Positions 10,465-21,152 of a stretch of DNA of 52,329 bases are shown piece after piece. How positions within the stretch are numbered: the first letter of the stretch is position 1; the number at the start of each line of letters is the position of its first letter. A model generated the notes under the pieces. The model had not been told where the DNA came from. It saw only the letters and a list, made by a program, of their open reading frames with translations, and searched no databases. The stretch lies in contig JALOLK010000017.1 of assembly GCA_025456015.1 (NCBI GenBank), forward strand, positions 1-52,329, written 5' to 3'. Position numbers and translations under genes: made by a program. The stretch comes from Candidatus Nanopelagicales bacterium. GTDB lineage: Bacteria; Actinomycetota; Actinomycetes; S36-B12; CAIYMF01.

Positions 10465-10496
10465 CTTGCAAGCCGCTTGCAATTGCAAGCACTTGC
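10465..10496 (+). promoter_or_regulatory. CTTGCAA operator array overlapping predicted -35 of the XRE gene
   Basis: CTTGCAAgccgCTTGCAATTGCAAGcaCTTGC; 14-bp perfect palindrome 10476-10489; -35 TTGCAA, 17-bp spacer, -10 AATACT, ATG at predicted TSS. Confidence 0.65.
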
Positions 10497-10511
10497 GCGA
10501 ATACTGGAGCC

Positions 10512-10895
10512 ATGGCCAAGATCGACGCCGCGAAGCTGGGCGAGTACATCCGCGAGCAGCGGATGGCCGCCGAGATCTCCGTGCGTCAGCTGGCCAGGAC
10601 CGCCGGTGTCTCCAACCCCTACCTGAGCCAGGTGGAGCGGGGCCTGCGCCGCCCGTCCGCGGAGATCCTCGCCAGGATCGCTGCGGGGCTGCGCATCTCC
10701 GCGGAGACGCTGTACGTGCGGGCCGGGATCCTCGAGGAGCGCGAGGGCGACCGCGCGGTCCTCCTCGCGATCAGCGAGGACCCGACCCTCACCGACCGGC
10801 AGCGCCGGGCGCTGCTGGAGATCTACGCGGCCTTCCAGACCGAGAACTCGGCCCAGCAGGCTGAGTCCCACACAGAAGAGGAACACCTCGCATGA
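10512..10895 (+). CDS. XRE-family helix-turn-helix regulator
   Basis: LGEYIREQRMAAEISVRQLARTAGVSNPYLSQVERGLRRPS HTH. Confidence 0.9.
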   Translation: MAKIDAAKLGEYIREQRMAAEISVRQLARTAGVSNPYLSQVERGLRRPSAEILARIAAGLRISAETLYVRAGILEEREGDRAVLLAISEDPTLTDRQRRALLEIYAAFQTENSAQQAESHTEEEHLA

Positions 10896-11530
10896 CCGAG
10901 CAGACCACTCCCGAGACCGTCGTCGAGACGGCCCAGCACACCGCGAAGGCCGCGGCCGAGACCGTGACCAGCCAGGCCGAGCAGGCCACCACGGCGGCCA
11001 AGAAGACCGCCACCCGTGCCCGCACCACCGCCACCACCAAGGCGACCGCGGCCAAGAAGACCGCCGGCACCAGGGCGACCGCGGCCAAGAAGACCGCCGG
11101 CACCAAGGCGACCGCGGCCAAGAAGACCGCCACCACGCGGGCCACCGCCGCCAAGAAGACCGCCACCAAGGTCGAGGCAAAGGCCGCCGAGGGCCTGCAC
11201 GTGCCCACCGTGGAGGAGGTGCGCGCCATCGTCGGCCGCATCGAGGTCCCGTCCGTGGCTGACGTCCGCGAGGCCGTGGCCAAGGTCGAGCTGCCCACCG
11301 TGGCCGACGTCCGCGAGGCCGTGGCCAAGGTCGAGCTGCCCACCGTCGCCGACGTCCGCGAGGTCGTCGCCAAGGTCGAGCTGCCCACCGTCGCCGACGT
11401 CCGCGAGGTCGTCGCCAAGGTCGAGCTGCCCACCATGGCCGAGCTGCGCCACGACGCCGAGGCCCTGGCCGGCACGGCCCAGGAGCAGGCGACCGCGCTG
11501 TACCGCAAGGTGCTGGCTGTCATCAAGTGA
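10892..11530 (+). CDS. HBHA/histone H1-like repeat protein
   Basis: AAKKT-rich 11-aa repeats then 15-aa PTVADVRExVAKVEL repeats; 4-nt overlap with XRE gene. Confidence 0.85.
   Translation: MTEQTTPETVVETAQHTAKAAAETVTSQAEQATTAAKKTATRARTTATTKATAAKKTAGTRATAAKKTAGTKATAAKKTATTRATAAKKTATKVEAKAAEGLHVPTVEEVRAIVGRIEVPSVADVREAVAKVELPTVADVREAVAKVELPTVADVREVVAKVELPTVADVREVVAKVELPTMAELRHDAEALAGTAQEQATALYRKVLAVIK
11039..11170 (+). repeat. 33-bp tandem repeat x4 (K/R-ATAAKKTA-G/T-T/K)
   Basis: KATAAKKTAGT RATAAKKTAGT KATAAKKTATT RATAAKKTATK. Confidence 0.85.
11204..11428 (+). repeat. 45-bp tandem repeat x5 (PTVADVREAVAKVEL)
   Basis: One diverged unit (PTVEEVRAIVGRIEV) followed by four near-identical units. 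Confidence 0.9.
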
Positions 11531-11558
11531 CCCATCGGCGCCACGGCGCCATCCGCAG

Positions 11559-11586
11559 CGGGGCTCGGCCATCCGGCCGGGCCCCG
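11559..11586. terminator. hairpin between convergent HBHA-like gene and asparaginase
   Basis: CGGGGCtcGGCC-atcc-GGCCggGCCCCG. Confidence 0.5.
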
Positions 11587-11602
11587 TTCGCATGCCCGCC
11601 GC

Positions 11603-12553
11603 TCAGCGCAGGACGGCCTGGACCGCACCCACCGGCCGCCCACCGCCGAGCACGGGGGCGGGACCGGCAGCCTCGAGCACGCCGGCGTCGGTGATGCCCA
11701 GTTCGCGCAGCAGGCCCACCACGACGGCGGCCCGGGCCCGCTCGGACCCGTCGGCAACCTTGAGCGCGCCGGCCCGGCCGTCGGGCAGCGCGAAGGCGTG
11801 CACGGCCTCGGCGCCGTCCTTGGCCACCGCCCCCGGCAGGGCCGCCATGAAGCGCGTGACGTCACGGTCGGTGCCGCCGACGTAGGCGGGGTTGCCGGCC
11901 ATGGCCGAGGCCACCCGCTCGGCGGCGCTGCCGGCCGGGGCCTGCACCAGGCGGCCGAAGGCCCGGGCCAGGCCCACCAGCGAGATGGCGACCACCGGCG
12001 CCCCGCAGCCGTCCACGCCCGAGCCGGCGATGCGCTCCCCGGCCAGGCGTTCCACGCCAGCGACCGCCGCCCGCTGCACGGGGTGGTCCGGGTCGAGGTA
12101 GCCCAGCGTGGGGGCGCCGAGCACCTGCGCGGTGCGCAGCATCGCGGCGTGCTTGCCCGAGCAGTTCTGGGCCAGGGCGCTGGGCCCCCCGCCGGCCTGT
12201 AGCCACGCCACCTGCGCGGCCGCGCCGTAGGGCAGGGCCGGGGCGTTGGCCAGGTCGGCCTCCGTGAGCCCGCCGGCGGCCAGCACCTCGCGCACCGCGG
12301 CGAGGTGGAAGGCCTCCCCGCTGTGCGAGGCCGCGGCCAGCGCCAGGTGCGGCCCCTCGAGGGCGAGACCGGCCTCGACCATGCCCACGGCCTGCAGGGG
12401 CTTGTTCGACGAGCGCGGCAGGACCGGCTCGGCCGGGCTGCCCCAGGCGGCGATGACGCTGCCGTCCGGGTCCACGATCACGGCGTGGCCGGTGTGGACC
12501 GACTCCACCCAGCCGCTGCGCACGACCTGGGCCAGCGGCACCCCCGACTCCAC
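11603..12553 (-). CDS. asparaginase (L-asparaginase II-like)
   Basis: GTG start; RSGWVESVHTGHAVIVDPDG, NCSGKHAAML, SGVDGCGAPV. Confidence 0.88.
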   Translation of the reverse strand: MESGVPLAQVVRSGWVESVHTGHAVIVDPDGSVIAAWGSPAEPVLPRSSNKPLQAVGMVEAGLALEGPHLALAAASHSGEAFHLAAVREVLAAGGLTEADLANAPALPYGAAAQVAWLQAGGGPSALAQNCSGKHAAMLRTAQVLGAPTLGYLDPDHPVQRAAVAGVERLAGERIAGSGVDGCGAPVVAISLVGLARAFGRLVQAPAGSAAERVASAMAGNPAYVGGTDRDVTRFMAALPGAVAKDGAEAVHAFALPDGRAGALKVADGSERARAAVVVGLLRELGITDAGVLEAAGPAPVLGGGRPVGAVQAVLR

Positions 12554-12555
12554 GC

Positions 12556-13386
12556 TCAGCCGCCCGTCGGCAGGCCGAGCAGGGCGCGGGCCCGCGCCGG
12601 GCTCGCCGCGGGCCGCAGCGCCTCGGCGGCGAGCCGGGCGGCCCGCTCCACGAGCTCGGCGTTGTCGCGCACCGGCCGCTTCGGCGCGTAGGTCAGCGTG
12701 TCCTCCATGCCGACGCGCAGGTGCCCGCCCAGGGACAGCGCGCCGAGCATGACCGGCACGCTGGTGCGCCCGATGCCGGTGGCCGACCAGGTGGCACCCG
12801 CGGGCAGCAGCGCGATCCCCGAGGCCAGGGCCTGGGTGGTGCCGGGCATGCCGCCGGGCACGCCCAGGACGAAGTCGGCGTGCACGTGCCCACCCGCGGG
12901 CGCGCCGAAGGTGTCGAGCAGCCGGTGCAGCGCGGTCACGTGGCCCAGCTCGAAGAGCTCGAACTCGGGGAGGATCCCCATCGCCTGGGTGCGCTGGTAG
13001 AGCTCGGCGACGAACGGCCACGGGTTGCTGAACACGTCGTCGCCGAAGTTCACGGTCCCGGTGGTCAGTGAGCACGCGTCCGGCCCGGCGTCGAGGACGG
13101 CCAGCCGCGCCGCGAGGGGATCGGTCACCGCCCCGCCGGTGGACAGCTGCACGATGAGGTCGGTGGCCTCGCGCACCGCCACCACCGTGTCCCGCAGCAA
13201 CCCCGGATCGAGGGTGGGCAGGCCCGCGGCGTCGCGCACGTGCAGGTGGATCATCGCCGCGCCCGCCGCCTGGCAGGCCCGGGCCGTGGCCACGACCGCG
13301 TCGAGGGTCACCGGCAGCGCGGGATGGGCCTGCGGAGGGCTCTCCGCGCCCGTGGGGGCGACCGTGATCAGCGTGGCAGCGGACAT
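12556..13386 (-). CDS. 3-keto-5-aminohexanoate cleavage (BKACE) family protein
   Basis: LITVAPTGAE, AAMIHLHVRDAAGLPTLD, VQLSTGGA, GMEDTLTYAP. Confidence 0.88.
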   Translation of the reverse strand: MSAATLITVAPTGAESPPQAHPALPVTLDAVVATARACQAAGAAMIHLHVRDAAGLPTLDPGLLRDTVVAVREATDLIVQLSTGGAVTDPLAARLAVLDAGPDACSLTTGTVNFGDDVFSNPWPFVAELYQRTQAMGILPEFELFELGHVTALHRLLDTFGAPAGGHVHADFVLGVPGGMPGTTQALASGIALLPAGATWSATGIGRTSVPVMLGALSLGGHLRVGMEDTLTYAPKRPVRDNAELVERAARLAAEALRPAASPARARALLGLPTGG

Positions 13387-13501
13387 GGCGGGCATTCTGG
13401 CACCGCACCGGACCGGTGGCCGCCACGGGCGGACCCCGCGCTCAAGTACCGGATCCGGCATGCCGACGACTCCCAACAGCGAGCGCTGCGAAGGGACTCC
13501 C

Positions 13502-15055
13502 ATGACCATCGAGTCGGTGTCGACCAGTGCGTCGCCGACCGCGGAGCTGCTGCTGCGCGAGGTCGGCGCACGGGGCGCCTCCGGTGTGCTGGAGGTGCGC
13601 CACCCGGACGGCTCCTGTTCGCACGTCTGGGTGCGGGCGGGCCGGATCTACGCCATGCAGGTGCCCGGCTACCGGCCGGCCCTGGGCATCAGGCTGCTCT
13701 CCGGGGGCCTGGTCACCCCCGAGCAGCTCAGCGCCGCCGCGGCGCTGCAGCGCGAGCAGCACCCGACGATGCTCATCGGGCAGGTCCTGGTCGGGCTGGG
13801 CCACGTGGCCCCCGAGGTGGTCACGACCTTCGCCCAGGAGCAGGTGCTCGACCAGGTCGCGGACCTGCTCGACCTGCCGATCCAGTCCGCGGCGTTCCAC
13901 GCCGGCCGGCGCGTGCAGCACGACGTCATCGAGCCCACCGAGGTCGACACGCTCCTGGCCGTGGCGCGGGAGCGCCGGGAGCAGCGCGCCGACGTGCTCG
14001 CCGCCGTCGGCGGCCGGCACGCCGTGCCGCAGCTGGGCGCCCCCGGCGGGCATCCCAGCCGCACCCCCCTGGGCCCCTACGACTGGGCGCTGCTGTGCCG
14101 GGTGGACGGCCGCCGCGACATCACCGAGCTGGCCCGCGTGTGCGGCTACACGCTGCAGGAGGCCGCCCAGATCGTGGCCGACCTCACGCTCACGGGCCTG
14201 CTGCAGCTGCCCGAGCCACCCCGCAACGAGGAGCCACTGGCCACCGTCCTGCCCCTGCGCCCCGGCACGCCCCCGGCCGAGCCGGAGGACCCGCAATGGC
14301 GCTTCGACGGCACGGATGCTGGCGAGCCCGAGCCCGTGGCGCCGGGCACGGCCGCCCTCGAGGGGGGACCGGAGGACGGGCCGTCCGTTGCGGCGAACCT
14401 GCTGGCCGAGCTCAGCGCCTTCGTCCACGACGAGCCGCCGCCGGCCGTGCTGGTGGACGCCGTGCGCCCACCCGCGCCGGAGGCGCTCGCCGAGCCGGCG
14501 GGCATCGCCGTGGATCCGTCGGAAGCGGCAGGCCCGGTGACGGTGCCGCCGCCGTGCGAGGCGCCGGTTGAGGCGCAGCCCGCAGCTGCGGCTCCCCTGG
14601 CCACCGAGCTCGCCGCCCCGGCATCGGACGTCCTGCCGTCCGCTGCGGCTGACGCCGTCCCGGCGCCCCTGCTGTCCGAGCCGCCGGCGCTCGAGCCGGT
14701 CGCCGCCGAGCCCCCGGCGCCGGAGCCCGTGGGCTCCGACACCACGGCCGAGCCCGGTACCGCGGCAACCATGACGGCCGAGCCCACGGCCGCCGAGCCC
14801 GTGGCGGCCGAGCCCATGGCCGCCGAGCCAGTGGCGGCCGAGCCCACGGCCGCCGAGCCGCCGGCACCGCCGATGTTCCCGGCCGGCGCCCCGGTCGGCC
14901 CACCGACCGAGCCCGCGTACCAGGACACCAGCGTCTTCATGCGCGAGCTGTCCAGCCTCAGCGACGCCCCTGCCAACGCCGACGCCCCGGTCGTGACCCG
15001 GATGGTCGTGCCCTTCGCGCCGACGCCGCGCAAGCGGCGGCTCTGGGGCCGCTGA
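13502..15055 (+). CDS. DUF4388 (PATAN-like) domain protein with long Pro/Ala-rich tail
   Basis: ASGVLEVRHPDGSCSHVWVRAGRIYAMQVPG; AEP-repeat linker; C-terminal DTSVFMRELSSL...RKRRLWGR. Confidence 0.75.
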   Translation: MTIESVSTSASPTAELLLREVGARGASGVLEVRHPDGSCSHVWVRAGRIYAMQVPGYRPALGIRLLSGGLVTPEQLSAAAALQREQHPTMLIGQVLVGLGHVAPEVVTTFAQEQVLDQVADLLDLPIQSAAFHAGRRVQHDVIEPTEVDTLLAVARERREQRADVLAAVGGRHAVPQLGAPGGHPSRTPLGPYDWALLCRVDGRRDITELARVCGYTLQEAAQIVADLTLTGLLQLPEPPRNEEPLATVLPLRPGTPPAEPEDPQWRFDGTDAGEPEPVAPGTAALEGGPEDGPSVAANLLAELSAFVHDEPPPAVLVDAVRPPAPEALAEPAGIAVDPSEAAGPVTVPPPCEAPVEAQPAAAAPLATELAAPASDVLPSAAADAVPAPLLSEPPALEPVAAEPPAPEPVGSDTTAEPGTAATMTAEPTAAEPVAAEPMAAEPVAAEPTAAEPPAPPMFPAGAPVGPPTEPAYQDTSVFMRELSSLSDAPANADAPVVTRMVVPFAPTPRKRRLWGR

Positions 15056-15059
15056 CCCG

Positions 15060-15551
15060 TCAGTCGAGCTCGACCAGCAGCGTGACCGGGCCGTCGTTCA
15101 CCAGCTCCACGCGCATGTGCGCGCCGAAGCGGCCCTCGGCGACCCGGGCCCCACGCGCGCGCAGCCGCTCGGCGAAGGCCACCACGAGGGGTTCGGCGAC
15201 CGGCCCCGGTGCGGCCTGCTCCCAGGTGGGCCGCCGGCCCTTGCGGGCCTGCCCGTAGAGGGTGAACTGGCTCACGACGAGCAGCGGCAGGCCCAGGTCC
15301 GAGGCGGACAGCTCCCGCGGCCGGCCCGGCGCTGCCGCCGTGCCGGTGAAGGCCTCCCCCAGCTCGGCCTCGTCGAACAGGCGCAGGTCCAGCACCTTGT
15401 CGGCCAGCCGTGCGGCGATCTCGGGGGTGTCGGTGTGGGTGGCGCCCACGAGCACGCACAGCCCCGGGCCCTCGATGGCCCCGACGACGTCGCCGTCCAC
15501 GACGACCCGCGCGCCGTCCACGCGCTGCACCAACGCCCGCACGGGCGCCAT
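15060..15551 (-). CDS. dtd: D-aminoacyl-tRNA deacylase
   Basis: [45 protein letters not shown]. Confidence 0.95.
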   Translation of the reverse strand: MAPVRALVQRVDGARVVVDGDVVGAIEGPGLCVLVGATHTDTPEIAARLADKVLDLRLFDEAELGEAFTGTAAAPGRPRELSASDLGLPLLVVSQFTLYGQARKGRRPTWEQAAPGPVAEPLVVAFAERLRARGARVAEGRFGAHMRVELVNDGPVTLLVELD

Positions 15552-15584
15552 CCTCGCACCGGACCCGCGGTCCGCGCCGCCGGC

Positions 15585-17714
<2,130 letters not shown>

Positions 17715-17741
17715 CGGCCCAGCGTGGCACTGCCGGGGGCC

Positions 17742-18773
17742 TCAGGGCGCGACGACGACCTCCTGGCCGGCCACCACGTCGCCGTCGGCCGTGCGGACCA
17801 CGAGGTCGGCGGTGGGGTCGATCGCCCGCTTCACCACGACCGTGGCGATCGGACCGAGCTCGTGGTGGCGGGCCGGGGTGGCCACCCAGCCCACGACCCG
17901 CTCGCCGACCAGGACCGCGTCACCGTGCGCAGGCAGCACGTTGGCCGACCCGTCGAGGTGGGCCAGCGCCAGGCGCCGGGGCGGGCGGCCCAGGTTGTGC
18001 ACCCGGGCGACCGCCTCCTGGCCGCGGTAGCAGCCCTTGGCCAGGTGCACCCCCGCCCCGATCCAGCCGACCTCGTGGGGCAGCGTCCGGTGGTCGGTCT
18101 CGAAGCCCAGCCGGGGCACGGCCGCCGCGGCGCGCAGTGCCTCCAGGGCCCACGTGCCGGCCGGGCCCCCGGACCCGGCGAGGCGGGCCGCGACCGCCTC
18201 GCGCGGCACGAGCACCTCGCGGCCCACGAGGGCGGCGGGTCGCCGGGCGACGTAGCGCGAGGCGTCGCCGCCGCGGTCGGCACCGGCCGGGGTCGGCTGC
18301 CCGCCGCGGTAGTCCCCCGGCACCAGCCACGTGGGCGCCCCGTGCGGGTCGGCCGCGGCGACCGGCTCCCAGACCACGGCCAGGTCCGGCCGCGGGAGGA
18401 CCTCGACGCGCATGAGGAAGCGCATCGCGTCCAGGTACGCGCGCAGGGCCTCACCCGTGCCGGGCTCGACGCAGACCAGCACCTGCTCGCCGGTCTCGAC
18501 GAGGTGCAGCTCGTGCTCGACGTGCCCGTGGGGGCTCAGGATGAGCACCAGCCGTGAGTCGCCCGGGGCGAGGTCGAGCAGGTGCGCGGTGGTGAGGCTG
18601 TGCAGCCAGGTGAGCCGGTCGGCGCCGGTGATGGCCACGACGTCGCGATGCGACAGGTCCACGGCCCCGACGCCGGCCTCGAGGCGGCGCTGCTCGGCGT
18701 GCGGGTCGCCGTAGTGCCACGGCACGGCGGCGTCGACGGATCCTGGCGGGGCGGGGATCGGCTGCGCACTCAC
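17742..18773 (-). CDS. ygfZ: YgfZ/GcvT domain folate-binding protein
   Basis: GTG start; KGCYRGQEAVARVHNLGRPPRRL signature. Confidence 0.9.
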   Translation of the reverse strand: MSAQPIPAPPGSVDAAVPWHYGDPHAEQRRLEAGVGAVDLSHRDVVAITGADRLTWLHSLTTAHLLDLAPGDSRLVLILSPHGHVEHELHLVETGEQVLVCVEPGTGEALRAYLDAMRFLMRVEVLPRPDLAVVWEPVAAADPHGAPTWLVPGDYRGGQPTPAGADRGGDASRYVARRPAALVGREVLVPREAVAARLAGSGGPAGTWALEALRAAAAVPRLGFETDHRTLPHEVGWIGAGVHLAKGCYRGQEAVARVHNLGRPPRRLALAHLDGSANVLPAHGDAVLVGERVVGWVATPARHHELGPIATVVVKRAIDPTADLVVRTADGDVVAGQEVVVAP

Positions 18774-19297
18774 GCGTCGGTCAACGTCGTGGCGGTCTGC
18801 AGGCTTCCCGTGCTCGACCCCGGACCCTCGGGCGGCGCCTCGGGGGCCCGGTCCGGATCGGGGACGGCGTCGACGCGGGCGCACCCGGCGCACCGGCCGT
18901 GCAGGGCCAGGTGGGTGAGGTCCACCTCGAAGCCCGACGCCGCCCGCACCGCGCTGGCCAGGTCCAGTGCCACCGCCAGCGACTCGGAGGCCACCGCACC
19001 GCAGGCCGCGCACACCAGGTGCAGGTGCGGCTCGTCGTCGACCGAGTGGTAGGTGGGGGCGCCGTGGTGCAGGTGGGTGTGGGTGGCCAGGCCGACGGAC
19101 TCGAGCGCCTCGAGCGCGCGGTAGACGGTGGACAGGCTCACGTCGGGCACCGCCACCTGCACGGCGGCGGCGAGCTCGTCGACATCGGCGTGGCCCAGGC
19201 GCGTGAGTGCCTCGAGGACCGCGCGGCGCTGGCCGGTGCTGCGCAGCCCCGCGGCGCGCAGCCGCTCGGCGGCGTCGAGCGAGCGCGCGTCGGCCAT
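18770..19297 (-). CDS. Fur family transcriptional repressor
   Basis: STGQRRAVLEALTRLGHADVDEL; HLHLVCAACGAV and CAGC zinc motifs. Confidence 0.92.
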   Translation of the reverse strand: MADARSLDAAERLRAAGLRSTGQRRAVLEALTRLGHADVDELAAAVQVAVPDVSLSTVYRALEALESVGLATHTHLHHGAPTYHSVDDEPHLHLVCAACGAVASESLAVALDLASAVRAASGFEVDLTHLALHGRCAGCARVDAVPDPDRAPEAPPEGPGSSTGSLQTATTLTDA

Positions 19298-19298
19298 G

Positions 19299-19850
19299 TC
19301 AGGGCGCGGTCGTGGCCGCGGTGGGGCGCTCGGAGCCCTCGGGGATCGGCTCGAGCGCGATCGCGAGGTGGTTGGTCAGCGACTCGCCGACGGCGGCCAT
19401 GTCGTAGGTGGCCAGCAGCCGACCCTGCACGAGGCCGTAGAGCCGGTGCCCGCCGGTGACCTCCTTGGCCGACTCGGTGCGCACGACCGCGTCGGTGGTC
19501 AGCTCGATGCGCGCGCCGGTGACCCGCGCGTCCTGGATGGCGGTGACCTCGACCCGGCCCAGCCACACCTCGACGAACCCGGTGGGGTGCGCGAGCAGCA
19601 GCTCGACCCGGTTGTCGGGGCGCGCCCGCCAGTACCCCGACTCGGTCGCCGCCCGACGGATGCGCGTGTTCTGCGCGTCGACGATCCACGAGACCGCGCG
19701 GTACTCGAGGAAGGGCCGGCCGTCGGAGGCGAACTCCACGACCTGCTCGTAGCGGAACGGCTCGATCGTGGGGTAGCCGCCCTCGCCGATGCCGCCCCAG
19801 CGCCCGATGAGCCAGCTCAGGTGGGCGAGCTCGGGGGGCAGGTCGGCCAC
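19299..19850 (-). CDS. FABP family / nitrobindin-like heme-binding protein
   Basis: GTG start; LSWLIGRWGGIGEGGYPTIEPF. Confidence 0.88.
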   Translation of the reverse strand: MADLPPELAHLSWLIGRWGGIGEGGYPTIEPFRYEQVVEFASDGRPFLEYRAVSWIVDAQNTRIRRAATESGYWRARPDNRVELLLAHPTGFVEVWLGRVEVTAIQDARVTGARIELTTDAVVRTESAKEVTGGHRLYGLVQGRLLATYDMAAVGESLTNHLAIALEPIPEGSERPTAATTAP

Positions 19851-19852
19851 CG

Positions 19853-19960
19853 TCAGGCCTGGCCCTTGTAGAGCTTGTAGACCACGTAGCCGGCGAACCA
19901 GGCGATGAAGATGCTCACCAGGACCAGCAGCCCGGTGAAGAAGAGCTCGATACCGTCCAC
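19853..19960 (-). CDS. 35-aa single-TM small protein
   Basis: VDGIELFFTGLLVLVSIFIAWFAGYVVYKLYKGQA, immediately upstream of the FABP gene; not in ORF track. Confidence 0.6.
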   Translation of the reverse strand: MDGIELFFTGLLVLVSIFIAWFAGYVVYKLYKGQA

Positions 19961-20049
19961 GGGGCGAGTGTAGTGCGGGCCGGCCGGGGGACGGCGGGGC
20001 CCGGCCGCGAGCACCCCCGGGCGCGGCGCGAGGGCCTAGCGTGTGCCCC

Positions 20050-20436
20050 ATGGGCCAGCGCACCCTCGTCGTGAAGTGCACCACCGTGGACCCCGAGCCC
20101 TGCTCGCAGGCGTTCACGGTCGCCGCCACGGCGCTGGCCGCCGGGGCGCGCGTCTCGCTGTGGCTGACCGGGGACGCGACGCTGCTGGCCACCCCGGGCC
20201 GCGCCGAGGGGTTCGCCCTGCCGCACGCCGCCCCCCTGGCGGACCTGCGCGACGCGGTGCTCGCCGAGGGCACGCTCACCGTCTGCACGCAGTGCGCCGC
20301 GCGGCGGGGGCTGGAGGCAGCCGACCTGCTGCCGGGCACGCGGATCGCCGGTGCGGCCGCGTTCGTGGACGAAGTGCTGGCCGAGGGCGCGCAGGCCCTG
20401 GTCTACGGCGCCGGGGGCACGACCCCAGCGTCCTGA
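20050..20436 (+). CDS. DsrE-like family protein (start could be GTG 20041)
   Basis: MGQRTLVVKCTTVDPEPCSQAFTVAATALAAGARVSLWLTGDA; CTQC. Confidence 0.75.
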   Translation: MGQRTLVVKCTTVDPEPCSQAFTVAATALAAGARVSLWLTGDATLLATPGRAEGFALPHAAPLADLRDAVLAEGTLTVCTQCAARRGLEAADLLPGTRIAGAAAFVDEVLAEGAQALVYGAGGTTPAS

Positions 20437-20467
20437 TCCCTGCCCGGTTCGACCGGCTCGGCGGTGC

Positions 20468-20926
20468 TCAGGCGCGGCGCAGGCGCTGGGCGCGCAGGTA
20501 CAGCTCGCACCCGATGCAGACGTCGAAGGCCGCGTTGAGGAAGGCCGCGGCCAGCGCGAGGCCGATCGCCCCGAGGGCCAGCCACGGGGCACCCACGGCG
20601 AAGCCGAGCAGGCCGACCAGGCTGAACGCCAGGCCGCAGGCCTGCGCGAACCGCGGGGCCGCCGGGTCCTCGAGGTGGTCCGGCGGGGCCAGCCGGGGGC
20701 GCACGAGGTGCTTGAACACCAGGCCGTAGGGCTGGCGCGCCGGGCCCGCCACGGTGCCGATCGCGAACACGACGGCCTGCAGGGCGAGCAGCACGGGCGA
20801 GGCCAGCACGAGCGCGGCGGCCAGCACGACGGTGGTGATGGCGGCGCCGAAGCGCGGGCCGCGCGGGTCGAGGCCGGTGGGCCGACGCGTGGGGGTCGTG
20901 GTGGCGTCAGGGGTCACAGCAGTCAT
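20468..20926 (-). CDS. DUF4395 membrane protein
   Basis: DPRGPRFGAAITTVVLAAAL...; FDVCIGCELYL CxxC motif. Confidence 0.88.
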   Translation of the reverse strand: MTAVTPDATTTPTRRPTGLDPRGPRFGAAITTVVLAAALVLASPVLLALQAVVFAIGTVAGPARQPYGLVFKHLVRPRLAPPDHLEDPAAPRFAQACGLAFSLVGLLGFAVGAPWLALGAIGLALAAAFLNAAFDVCIGCELYLRAQRLRRA

Positions 20927-20978
20927 GGGGAGCTCCGGGAGGGGCGGGGATGCGCGGACGCGCCGGACAGGGCGGAGG

Positions 20979-21056
20979 TCAGCGCATGCAACACAGGCAG
21001 GTGCTGGTGCGGCCGTGGTCCACGGCCCGCCGCCTCGTCAGATGCACCTGCTGCAT
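20979..21056 (-). CDS. putative Cys-rich leader peptide (25 aa)
   Basis: MQQVHLTRRRAVDHGRTSTCLCCMR; LTRRxxVDxxRxxxxxC leader pattern; 52 nt upstream of DUF4395; -10 AGGGTA (rc TACCCT) exactly 6 nt before ATG. Confidence 0.75.
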   Translation of the reverse strand: MQQVHLTRRRAVDHGRTSTCLCCMR

Positions 21057-21062
21057 GGCCCG

Positions 21063-21099
21063 AGGGTACCGGCGATCGTGGAAACGTGAACGATCGTTC
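21063..21099 (-). promoter_or_regulatory. predicted leaderless promoter with overlapping GAACGATCGTTC palindrome
   Basis: rc: GTTCAC-17 nt-TACCCT-6 nt-ATG; 12-bp palindrome 21088-21099 overlaps the -35. Confidence 0.5.
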
Positions 21100-21152
21100 C
21101 GGATGGTGAGACACCGCGCTGCCTGGGCGATCGCACCTGTCAGGCTGGGGCC

